A DNA stretch of 9,961 nt from CAYOMP01 sp964405075 (lineage in GTDB: Bacteria; Bacillota; Clostridia; Lachnospirales; Lachnospiraceae): NCBI GenBank assembly GCA_964405075.1, contig CAYOMP010000104.1, forward strand, positions 1 to 9,961. The letters run 5' to 3'. Positions 1-6,043 of the stretch are shown here, in pieces. The translations under genes were made by a program, and so were the position numbers. Every line of letters begins with the position of its first letter. Position 1 is the first letter of the stretch. Under the pieces are notes generated by a model. The model searched no databases, had not been told where the DNA came from, and saw nothing but the letters and a program-made list of their open reading frames with translations.

Positions 1-227
1 AATCAATTACAGCTTTAAATAATGGACTAATTAAATTCGGTGGAGTTATTCTTTTTGCTTCTCACGACCACCAGTTCGTTCAAACTACAGCTAACAGAAT
101 TATGGAAATTATGCCAGGCGGACAGTTAATCGATAAGATTACTACTTATGATGAATATCTTGAAAGTGATGAAATGGCAAGAAAACGTCAGATTTATACA
201 GCTGACAACGAAGGCGATGAAAACTAA
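1..227 (+). CDS. ABC-F family ATPase, C-terminal end (partial)
   Basis: The reading frame is open from the left edge (first full codon at 3) to TAA at 225-227, giving 74 visible residues. It contains the end of an ABC nucleotide-binding domain: a hydrophobic strand followed by ASHDHQF, the H-loop that carries the switch histidine. A short segment with TTYDEYL and a charged tail follow, as at the C-terminus of ABC-F proteins (Uup/EttA/YkpA type). These soluble tandem-ATPase proteins act on ribosomes rather than in transport; that is family knowledge. The Walker motifs and linker lie outside the window, so the subfamily cannot be fixed. Its stop overlaps the start of the next gene, so the two are probably translated from one mRNA. 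Confidence 0.85.
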   Translation, partial: SITALNNGLIKFGGVILFASHDHQFVQTTANRIMEIMPGGQLIDKITTYDEYLESDEMARKRQIYTADNEGDEN

Positions 228-447
228 TATGTTTGATAAAATTAAAAGAATAATCGCTCTAATTGGAGTAATTGTATTGGTTTGTTTATATGCTTTGACT
301 TTCTTCTTTGCATTAACAGATTCCACTAACACAATGTACTATTTCAAAATGGCGTTATTCTCAACAATACTGTTTCCGGTTTTACTATTTGTATATATCT
401 CAGTGTACAAATGGCTTAAAAGCCGAAATGATAAGGACGATAAATAA
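217..447 (+). CDS. small two-helix membrane protein, function unknown
   Basis: This predicts 76 residues with two hydrophobic segments, about residues 12-34 and 45-66, separated by a short polar loop (TDSTNT). Both ends are charged (KIKR near the start, KSRNDKDDK at the end), so a double-spanning inner membrane protein is likely. I do not recognise a named family. The ATG at 217 overlaps the ABC-F stop by 11 bp, which suggests translational coupling. A second in-frame ATG at 229 (72 residues) is equally possible: the GAAGG at 210-214 is too close to the first start and rather far from the second. The open frame extends back to 148, but that part lies inside the ABC-F gene and is unlikely to be translated. 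A terminator follows 16 bp after the stop. Confidence 0.7.
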   Translation: MKTNMFDKIKRIIALIGVIVLVCLYALTFFFALTDSTNTMYYFKMALFSTILFPVLLFVYISVYKWLKSRNDKDDK

Positions 448-463
448 ATTGTTGTAAAAAAAG

Positions 464-507
464 CTCCTAATCTGCAAATTTCTCACTCTTGCAGATTGGG
501 AGTTTTT
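464..507. terminator. bidirectional Rho-independent terminator
   Basis: A 14-bp stem (464-477 with 489-502, one G-T wobble) closes an 11-nt loop. It is followed by five T on the plus strand (503-507) and preceded by seven A (456-462), which read as a U run on the minus strand. It lies between the converging membrane protein gene (ending at 447) and the VTC-like gene (ending at 586), so it can end both transcripts. Confidence 0.9.
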
Positions 508-585
508 CTAACTCTAAATTATGTACTAATATAAAAAAAGCTTATTAAATTCTAAGTTTTCTTTTTCCTTGAACGTAATAAACCA

Positions 586-1230
586 TTATAAAGCAAATGC
601 TAACTGATATGCCTTATTATTTCTGGTGTTCAATATATTATTCACAGCCTCAGGTATTGATATCAACTTCTTACAACTCATTACTATCTGGTCACAATTG
701 ATACAATCCAACATTTGAACATCTTCATCGAAAAATCCCGCATCTTTATCAATGGCTCTTTTCACTGCTTTATTAAATACTACATACTCTTTACCCGATG
801 AAAATATCTCTCTATCATATTCCATAACAGTTGCAGCTTCCAAACCATTTATAGTCAAATACAAATAGAATTCTCTAAACATTGATACATTACTTTTTTT
901 CATCCACTCTATGTCGTTATCTAATAATTTCTCACACTGTTCTCTCGTTATTTTCTGGTATGACTTATAAATACTGTCGTTTTGTCTGCTCTTCTTTTCC
1001 AAGTATAATTGCTCATCCTTGTTTTCATAGAAAAACATACACAAATTAAACACTGGTGTTTCATCAATCTGGTCATATGTAACTAACTTAAATCGGTTTT
1101 CTACAAATTGTACCTTCCTAACATATGCCTTTAAAGATTTATATCTACGTTCATCAAACCTATCTAATAACTCATCATAATAACTATAATCAATAACACA
1201 ATTTTCTTCATTATATCTGGTATATTTCAC
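586..1230 (-). CDS. VTC-domain-like protein lacking several catalytic residues
   Basis: This 214-residue protein starts at GTG (1228-1230), supported by AGGAGG 7 nt upstream; no ATG competes nearby. No signal peptide or membrane helix is visible. The order of segments resembles the bacterial VTC (polyphosphate polymerase) domain: RY near the start (5-6), LYLEKKSR (75-82) like the family's LEIK strand, IYKSYQK (87-93) like YKRR, EYDREIF (137-143) like YDRxAY, and a C-terminal IPEAVNNIL helix like the family's PxWL segment. Many basic residues of the active tunnel appear lost: the KxRxR strand reads NLCMFFY (62-68), the ExK near the end reads SCK, and the final SKY is absent. I infer a degenerate VTC fold that may bind rather than polymerise phosphate chains, or a distant relative. 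The assignment is from motif order by eye. The gene stands alone, ending towards the terminator at 464-502. Confidence 0.5.
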   Translation of the reverse strand: MKYTRYNEENCVIDYSYYDELLDRFDERRYKSLKAYVRKVQFVENRFKLVTYDQIDETPVFNLCMFFYENKDEQLYLEKKSRQNDSIYKSYQKITREQCEKLLDNDIEWMKKSNVSMFREFYLYLTINGLEAATVMEYDREIFSSGKEYVVFNKAVKRAIDKDAGFFDEDVQMLDCINCDQIVMSCKKLISIPEAVNNILNTRNNKAYQLAFAL

Positions 1231-1348
1231 AATGCAACCTCCTTTTCATTTCCATTTTTTCTTGGCTACACTAACATAATACACAAACTTTTTGAAAATT
1301 TAGTGTTCACTTTTTGACATTTTTATTAATTTTACTATTACTTAATTA

Positions 1349-1948
1349 TTAAATTCCTAATTCCATTAATTTTTTATCGGCATCTTCTTTATTCTCAAAA
1401 AGTATAGTTTTTATTCCAAGTTGTTTGGCTGCGTCCAGATTTATCTGTTTATCATCAATAAAAACACAATTTTCCGGTACCAAATTATATTTATCAATTA
1501 AGGACTGGTATATTTCCTTTTCCGGTTTTACCTTTTTTACTTCCCACGAGAATATTCTTCCATCCATCATTTCTAAAAAGTCTAATTTTTCCTTGGATAA
1601 ATTATATGTATTTCTAGCATAATTTGACAATAAATATACCTTCAATCCCTTTTTCTTTAGATCCATAATCCACTGTCTTGTATAGTCGCGCTCAACAACC
1701 GCTTTACCTTCATTATGAAACACTTTCTCGAATTCAGCTCTACATTCAGGAATATCCTTCGTAAACATTTCTATTAATTCCATATCGCTCATACTACTTC
1801 TATCATATTCCAGACGCTTTTTTTCATCATAAAAAGAGCCAACTATTTTTTCATATACCTCCTGTTCGAAACCAAATTCTTGTACTATTTCACAATCATA
1901 AAAATCAACCAAAACTCGTCCTAAATCAAAAATCACCGTATCTATCAT
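1349..1948 (-). CDS. HAD-superfamily phosphatase, YihX/glucose-1-phosphatase type
   Basis: This 199-residue cytoplasmic HAD subfamily IA hydrolase has all four motifs. Motif I is FDLGRVLVD (7-15) with nucleophile D8; motif II is LLSN with S108; motif III has K141 in VKPE; motif IV is VFIDDKQIN with D165 and D166. The DLGxV form of motif I, with Gly where most HAD phosphatases have the second Asp, is typical of E. coli YihX, which releases phosphate from glucose 1-phosphate. Arg11 replaces the usual Asn or Gly of that motif. The helical cap lies between about residues 16 and 95. The ATG has AGGAG 6 nt upstream. The substrate here is inferred only, as HAD enzymes are often promiscuous. It has its own candidate promoter, and no clear terminator precedes the VTC-like gene. 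Confidence 0.8.
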   Translation of the reverse strand: MIDTVIFDLGRVLVDFYDCEIVQEFGFEQEVYEKIVGSFYDEKKRLEYDRSSMSDMELIEMFTKDIPECRAEFEKVFHNEGKAVVERDYTRQWIMDLKKKGLKVYLLSNYARNTYNLSKEKLDFLEMMDGRIFSWEVKKVKPEKEIYQSLIDKYNLVPENCVFIDDKQINLDAAKQLGIKTILFENKEDADKKLMELGI

Positions 1949-1983
1949 TTTTTTCTCCTAATAACTTATTGCTAATATTTATC

Positions 1984-2011
1984 AATATAGCATTTCTAAT
2001 ATTGTATTCAA
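1984..2011 (-). promoter_or_regulatory. candidate promoter of the HAD gene
   Basis: On the minus strand TTGAAT (2006-2011) is followed after 16 nt by TATATT (1984-1989), about 35 nt before the start codon. The match to sigma-A consensus is moderate (4/6 and 5/6) and the region is AT-rich. One copy of the ATGCAACACT repeat lies just upstream. Confidence 0.45.
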
Positions 2012-2012
2012 A

Positions 2013-2072
2013 ATGCAACACTTTAAAAATACATAAATAACAATACTAGACTTATGTATTCTATGCAACACT
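2013..2072. repeat. 10-bp direct repeats flanking a 9-bp inverted repeat
   Basis: ATGCAACACT occurs at 2013-2022 and again at 2063-2072, exactly 50 bp apart, each preceded within 1-3 nt by GTATTC. Between them lies a perfect inverted repeat, AATACATAA (2028-2036) and TTATGTATT (2052-2060). The block is upstream of the HAD promoter and may be an operator. The inverted repeat followed by a short T run on the minus strand could also act as a weak terminator. Confidence 0.55.
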
Positions 2073-2114
2073 AAATATCTAATTGCTTTATATTATTTAT
2101 TAAAAACACGCTTT

Positions 2115-2155
2115 GCGAGTTTCGCGGTGTTCATCAAAAACTTATGTAAATATAA
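2115..2155 (-). repeat. diverged intergenic repeat, copy A
   Basis: This 41-bp stretch matches 5914-5954 at 32 of 41 positions. The core at 2120-2134 is identical to the other copy at 14 of 15 positions. On the minus strand the core reads ATGAACACCGCGAAA and could begin a 13-codon ORF (2093-2134, peptide MNTAKLAKRVFNK), but no ribosome binding site is well placed. It lies about 40 nt beyond the purA terminator, the same arrangement as copy B beyond the scpB terminator. Confidence 0.5.
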
Positions 2156-2175
2156 TTTTATCCTCGTTGCTCTCG

Positions 2176-2220
2176 AAAAAAAAAACCTCCAGGATGCTTG
2201 TTAAGCAAAATCCCAGAGGT
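2176..2220 (-). terminator. Rho-independent terminator of purA
   Basis: On the minus strand an 11-bp stem (2185-2195 with 2210-2220, two G-T wobbles) is extended by an inner GCTT/AAGC stem (2196-2199 with 2203-2206). It is followed by ten T (2176-2185 as A on the plus strand). It lies 20 bp past the purA stop. Confidence 0.92.
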
Positions 2221-2240
2221 ATCTTATTTAACTTTTATAA

Positions 2241-3521
2241 TTATTTATTTCTATATATAATATCATCACGACCTGGACCATTAGATACCATTGTGATTGG
2301 GAATCCAATCTGTTCCTCAATAAATTCTATATATTTTCTACAGTTTTCTGGCAAATCTTCGTATTTCTTAATTCCTCTAATATCTGTTTTCCAACCTGGT
2401 AATACTTTAAGAACTGGTTTTGCCTTTTCTAACTGATATGTTGTTGGGAATTCTGTTGTAACTTCTCCATCAATCTCATATCCTACACATACAGGAATCT
2501 TATCTAAGTATCCTAAAACATCAACTACAGTAAATGCAACATCTGTTGTTCCCTGTAATCTGCATCCGTATTTAGAAGCAACACAGTCAAACCATCCCAT
2601 TCTTCTAGGACGACCTGTTGTAGCACCATATTCACCGCCGTCTCCACCGCGTCTTCTAAGTTCATCAGCCTCTTCGCCAAAGATTTCACTAACAAATGCA
2701 CCTGCACCAACTGCACTAGAGTATGCCTTACATACTGTTACAATCTGCTTAATTTCATATGGAGGAATACCAGCACCAATAGCACCATATGCTGCCAATG
2801 TTGAAGAAGAAGTAACCATAGGATAAATTCCATGATCTGGATCCTTTAATGTTCCTAACTGTCCTTCTAATAATACTGTTTTACCTTCCTTGAGCGCTTT
2901 ATCAAGATAAGCAGAAACATTACATACATATGGTTCAACCATTTTCTTATATTCCATTAATTCATTGAATAAATCTTCTGGATTGATTGTTGGTTTATGA
3001 TATAAATGTTCCAAAATAACATTTTTAGTTTCACAAACTCTTTCAACCTTTTCTTTTAAATATTCCTCATCAAATAATTCACTAACCTGAAAACCAATCT
3101 TGGCATATTTATCTGAATAGAAAGGTGCAATACCTGATTTAGTAGAACCAAAAGACTTACCACCTAATCTTTCCTCTTCATACTGGTCAAATAAGATATG
3201 ATATGACATAACCATCTGAGCTCTATCTGATACCAAAATCTTAGGAGCAGGAACTCCTCTGTCTACAATACTCTTAATTTCATTAAATAAAACTGGAATA
3301 TTTAATGCAACACCATTACCGATAACACTTGTAGTATGATCATAAAATACACCTGATGGAAGTGTATGTAATGCAAATTTACCATAATTATTTACAATAG
3401 TATGACCTGCATTTGCTCCACCTTGAAATCTTACGATAATGTCAGATTCTTTAGCAAGCATATCTGTAATCTTGCCTTTACCTTCGTCTCCCCAGTTAGC
3501 TCCAACGATTGCTTTTACCAT
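2241..3521 (-). CDS. purA: adenylosuccinate synthetase
   Basis: This enzyme joins IMP and aspartate using GTP, the first committed step from IMP to AMP, and acts in the cytoplasm. The 426 residues show the GDEGKGK loop (11-17) with catalytic Asp12, GGANAGHT (34-41) with His40, and RRRGGDGGEYGATTGRPRR (289-307), which holds the aspartate- and GTP-binding segments. The region usually read as EGAQGTLLDIDHGTYP is EGQLGTLKDPDHGIYP here, a variant I associate with Lachnospiraceae. The frame is open back to 3569, but the start is the ATG at 3519-3521: AGGAGG lies 7 nt upstream and the protein then begins MVKAIVGANWGDEG as family members do. Length matches the family (about 425-430). It has its own promoter and terminator, so it is probably monocistronic. 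No purine riboswitch is visible in its roughly 65-nt leader. Confidence 0.97.
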   Translation of the reverse strand: MVKAIVGANWGDEGKGKITDMLAKESDIIVRFQGGANAGHTIVNNYGKFALHTLPSGVFYDHTTSVIGNGVALNIPVLFNEIKSIVDRGVPAPKILVSDRAQMVMSYHILFDQYEEERLGGKSFGSTKSGIAPFYSDKYAKIGFQVSELFDEEYLKEKVERVCETKNVILEHLYHKPTINPEDLFNELMEYKKMVEPYVCNVSAYLDKALKEGKTVLLEGQLGTLKDPDHGIYPMVTSSSTLAAYGAIGAGIPPYEIKQIVTVCKAYSSAVGAGAFVSEIFGEEADELRRRGGDGGEYGATTGRPRRMGWFDCVASKYGCRLQGTTDVAFTVVDVLGYLDKIPVCVGYEIDGEVTTEFPTTYQLEKAKPVLKVLPGWKTDIRGIKKYEDLPENCRKYIEFIEEQIGFPITMVSNGPGRDDIIYRNK

Positions 3522-3592
3522 AACATATCCTCCTGTTACTACTACGCGTAATTTTTTTCCATTTATCAACGCTTATTTTTCTAACCTATCGT

Positions 3593-3621
3593 ATTATACA
3601 CCAATCCTTATCATAAGTAAA
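3593..3621 (-). promoter_or_regulatory. candidate purA promoter
   Basis: On the minus strand TTTACT (3616-3621) and a perfect TATAAT (3593-3598) are separated by 17 nt. This predicts a start of transcription near 3586 and a leader of about 65 nt. Overlapping and upstream half-sites ATAAGT (3613-3618), ACTTAT (3631-3636) and ATAAGT (3644-3649), plus ATCAAT/ATTGAT (3622-3627 and 3638-3643), form nested inverted repeats that could be an operator. The rest of the 3522-3840 gap shows no gene and no clear lysR terminator. Confidence 0.7.
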
Positions 3622-3840
3622 ATCAATATCACTTATAATTGATATAAGTATTTATTATATTATTTTTTTCGAATTTATCTTATGACAAAAGTCACCAATG
3701 TCCAACGTCAAGTCATAAATAACATTACTAAAGTCCAACAGATTTTTAACATCAATATAAATCCCTTTTAAACCATATTATTTCAATACCATCTGTATCA
3801 AATAGTTTTGTGCAAAATAAAACATCTGATAACTTCGCCT

Positions 3841-4719
3841 TTAAACCATATCCAAAAACTTATGCGCCACTGAAGAAATTGGACTTTCTGCATCTGTCAC
3901 AATTAAGAAATTTCGTTTTGGTATTCTTTTTTCAAATCTTAATTCGAATAACTCTCCACTCTCAATATATTTCTGTGCAAAGTCTCTCACTATATTGGCA
4001 ACACCAAGATTTCTCAATGTAAACTGTACTATTATATCACTTGTAGCTAATTCAAATTCCGGATTAAGAATAACATTGTTTTGTTTAAGGAAATCATCTA
4101 CATATCTTCTGGAACTTGTATTCTTTTCTAAACAGATTATTGGCATATTTTCAAGCTGTTTATACTTCAACTTCTTTCCTTTCAAATCAAAATATTTACT
4201 GCCGGCTACAAAAATATCTTCTATCTCTTTAACTTTTTTAATATTGATTCCTTTTTTATCTAATATAGGTGAACTAACCACTCCAAAATCTATTTTTCCT
4301 TCTTGCAACAATTTAATTGTTTCAGGTGTAGGAGCATTAGTTACATTAACCTTTATTTTGGGATATTTCTCATGAAAACGTTCAAGAATCGGTAGCAAGT
4401 AAAACTGCAAAGTCATATCACTTGCACCGATTCTTATTTCCCCATAATCCAGATTAATCATTTCTTTTAACTTCTTTTCACCCGATAGAATATATTCATA
4501 TCCTCTCTCTATATAGGAAAATAATACTTCGCCTTCCTGTGTAAATCTAACTCCCTTTGGTGTCCTGATAAAAAGGGGCACACCCACACACTTTTCCAAT
4601 TGTTTGATAGCCTGACTAACTGCCGGTTGTGATATTGACAAGTTCTCAGCTGCCATAGATATGTTCTTATATTTTCCTACATAATAAAATATTTTATAAT
4701 ATTCCAGGTTAATATTCAT
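3841..4719 (-). CDS. LysR-type transcriptional regulator
   Basis: This 292-residue protein has the normal LysR length and layout. An N-terminal winged helix-turn-helix (about 1-60) contains NISMAAENLSISQPAVSQAI (19-38) and the typical PLFIRTPKGVRFTQEGE (48-64). A linker helix follows, then a periplasmic-binding-protein-like effector domain (about 93-292) beginning GEIRIGASD. These proteins bind DNA as tetramers and respond to a small ligand; the ligand here is unknown. The ATG is 14 bp past the stop of the PfkB kinase gene with only a weak AAGGG 10 nt upstream, so it is probably translated from the kinase transcript. The pairing suggests it senses a compound related to the kinase substrate and may control the shared promoter; that is inference. 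It is transcribed towards purA, but no terminator is clear before the purA promoter. Confidence 0.92.
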   Translation of the reverse strand: MNINLEYYKIFYYVGKYKNISMAAENLSISQPAVSQAIKQLEKCVGVPLFIRTPKGVRFTQEGEVLFSYIERGYEYILSGEKKLKEMINLDYGEIRIGASDMTLQFYLLPILERFHEKYPKIKVNVTNAPTPETIKLLQEGKIDFGVVSSPILDKKGINIKKVKEIEDIFVAGSKYFDLKGKKLKYKQLENMPIICLEKNTSSRRYVDDFLKQNNVILNPEFELATSDIIVQFTLRNLGVANIVRDFAQKYIESGELFELRFEKRIPKRNFLIVTDAESPISSVAHKFLDMV

Positions 4720-4733
4720 TCAATTACTTCCCT

Positions 4734-5645
4734 TTACTTCCATATTGTTCCATAGAAAAATTCCAATTGTTCTTCTGTTAAGAATCCCTTTGATGCACTG
4801 GCACTACCAATCTTATAAGATGCAAATAGTATCGCCGCTTTAATTGCATAATAAGGATTTTGAGTTTTTGTATAAAAATGCACAAATGCTGAAAACATTG
4901 AATCTCCAGCTCCCATTGTACTTACAATCTTACGAGTTTTTACAGTTCTATATGGTACAAAGGCGTCATCTGCCTTAACATACATAGCCGCCCCTTTCTC
5001 TGCTAATCCCATTACTACTATTTCGTTACCATATTTCTTTGCAATTTCTCTCATTACAAACTCATAATCATCACCAATATTTTCATGACTTAAGAAAAGT
5101 ACATCCGCTTTTTCCATAAATTCTTTATTATATTCGTCATCAACACCTGTAGCACCATGAACATCGGTAAATATCTTCTTTCCTGCTTCCTTTGCCATAT
5201 CAAAAAAAGGACGACAATAATTCGAATTACACAAAGCTGCAATGTCGCAATTCTTTATATTCTCTTCAAAAGTAACTGTATCTAATTCTACTTCCGTACT
5301 TTCCTTTAAATCTGCAATAATCTGTCTTTGCAACGACTCATCATCATATAATATTATCTGCTGTGGTGTTTCACTTAAAGATGCTACTATATTATCAGCT
5401 TCTACACCTAGTTGTTCCATTGAATTGATTACAGTTTTGCTTAAGCTGTCATTCCCTGTTACAGATATAAAATCAATATCATTTCCCAGTGTTTTCAATG
5501 CTCTGCTTACATTAAAGCCATGACCAGACAAACCACTTTTTATTCCGTTTTTGTCAAATATTACCGGTCCATTATCTAAAGGAAATTTTTTAACCTTTAC
5601 TGTTGTTTCCACATATACAGGTCCCATAACCAACACCTTGCTCAT
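4734..5645 (-). CDS. PfkB-family carbohydrate kinase, substrate unknown
   Basis: This 303-residue cytoplasmic kinase belongs to the ribokinase/PfkB family, which transfers phosphate from ATP to a sugar or nucleoside hydroxyl. The N-terminal substrate motif reads SGLSGHGFNVSRALKTLG (37-54), matching the family's GGxxxNxAxxLxxLG. The C-terminal signature reads STMGAGDSMFSAFV (242-255), with catalytic base Asp248 and the GAGD anion hole; the usual first Asp of DTxGAGD is Ser. The ATG has AGGAGG 8 nt upstream, and a good promoter lies 47 nt before the start. The substrate cannot be read from the motifs; ribose, fructose phosphates, adenosine and others are possible. The lysR gene follows 14 bp downstream, so the two form an operon. 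Confidence 0.88.
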   Translation of the reverse strand: MSKVLVMGPVYVETTVKVKKFPLDNGPVIFDKNGIKSGLSGHGFNVSRALKTLGNDIDFISVTGNDSLSKTVINSMEQLGVEADNIVASLSETPQQIILYDDESLQRQIIADLKESTEVELDTVTFEENIKNCDIAALCNSNYCRPFFDMAKEAGKKIFTDVHGATGVDDEYNKEFMEKADVLFLSHENIGDDYEFVMREIAKKYGNEIVVMGLAEKGAAMYVKADDAFVPYRTVKTRKIVSTMGAGDSMFSAFVHFYTKTQNPYYAIKAAILFASYKIGSASASKGFLTEEQLEFFYGTIWK

Positions 5646-5698
5646 AACAAAAACCTCCTTCTAAAACCCACTTTTATCAAATACTTTTTCTTACTTTT

Positions 5699-5727
5699 AT
5701 TATGCAATATTTTAGCATTTTTCTCAA
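5699..5727 (-). promoter_or_regulatory. promoter of the kinase-lysR operon
   Basis: On the minus strand TTGAGA (5722-5727) and CATAAT (5699-5704) are spaced by 17 nt, each 5/6 to consensus. Transcription should start near 5692, about 47 nt before the kinase ATG. The 8-bp palindrome TTGTACAA (5733-5740) lies just upstream of the -35 and could be a regulator site. Confidence 0.7.
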
Positions 5728-5808
5728 CCTTGTTGTACAAATTACTAACATTTATAATATTTTTTATACAATTTTCATTAAATGTAATCTATTGATTCTA
5801 GCAACAAC

Positions 5809-5852
5809 TATCCATAAAATCAGCAAGTTATTTCTCATTTATCTTATGGATA
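5809..5852. repeat. 9-bp perfect inverted repeat
   Basis: TATCCATAA (5809-5817) and TTATGGATA (5844-5852) are perfect arms around a 26-nt AT-rich spacer. The block is about 120-160 bp upstream of the predicted kinase transcription start. It could be a regulator site or a loose hairpin; no U run follows in either direction beyond a short A/T stretch. Confidence 0.4.
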
Positions 5853-5933
5853 AAAATACCTATATTCTGTGGCAATTCCAATAAAGCCATTCAAAATATA
5901 TTTTGCAATTCCCGTGATTTTCGTGGTGTTCAT
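5844..5933 (-). CDS. possible 29-residue small protein, unproven
   Basis: An ATG at 5931-5933 opens 29 codons ending in TAA at 5844-5846. AGGA lies 5 nt upstream on the minus strand, which is acceptable spacing. The peptide begins MNTTKITGIAKYILNGFIG and ends in an aromatic tail (EYRYFYP). I know no family for it. It begins inside the 5914-5954 repeat, whose other copy at 2093-2134 gives a shorter peptide with a similar start (MNTAK). Either a small gene is being copied and is decaying, or a non-coding repeat happens to contain an ATG. It lies between the scpB terminator and the kinase promoter, so it would need readthrough or its own promoter. Confidence 0.2.
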   Translation of the reverse strand: MNTTKITGIAKYILNGFIGIATEYRYFYP

Positions 5934-5954
5934 AGAAATCCTATTTAAACATAA
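5914..5954 (-). repeat. diverged intergenic repeat, copy B
   Basis: This is the partner of 2115-2155 (32 of 41 positions identical, core at 5919-5933 matching 14 of 15). It sits about 40 nt beyond the scpB terminator on the minus strand, mirroring copy A beyond the purA terminator. On that strand it reads ATGAACACCACGAAA at the core. Confidence 0.5.
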
Positions 5955-5971
5955 CTTCCCCCTGGTTTTTC

Positions 5972-6015
5972 ATATAAATAAAAGCAGCAAATTAATTTGC
6001 TACTTTTATTTATAT
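5972..6015 (-). terminator. Rho-independent terminator of scpAB
   Basis: An AT-rich stem of about 20 bp (5972-5991 with 5996-6015) closes a TTAA loop, with a GCAGC/GCTAC core. One pair is a G-T wobble on the minus strand but a C-A mismatch on the plus strand, so minus-strand use is favoured. The T-rich outer stem supplies the U run. It lies 28 bp past the scpB stop. Confidence 0.8.
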
Positions 6016-6043
6016 TCTATTAACTTTTGTTACAAAAACCTTT

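Noticed and set aside
148..216. Longer form of the small membrane protein starting at 148
   Set aside because: It lies wholly inside the ABC-F coding frame, has no ribosome binding site, and adds a sequence unlike a membrane protein start.
1290..1325. AGTGTTCACT hairpin as a terminator of the HAD gene
   Set aside because: The stem is only 4 bp; too weak to call.
3522..3569. 16-codon N-terminal extension of purA
   Set aside because: The AGGAGG site 7 nt before the ATG at 3519-3521 and the family N-terminus place the start there; the extension contains the ribosome binding site itself.
3767..3851. 12-bp repeat TTTAAACCATAT at 3767-3778 and 3840-3851
   Set aside because: A short AT-rich match, one copy being the lysR stop region; it could easily be chance and no role is suggested.
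3995..4375. 126-codon plus-strand open frame opposite lysR
   Set aside because: It is antisense to a clear LysR gene and has no recognisable domain.
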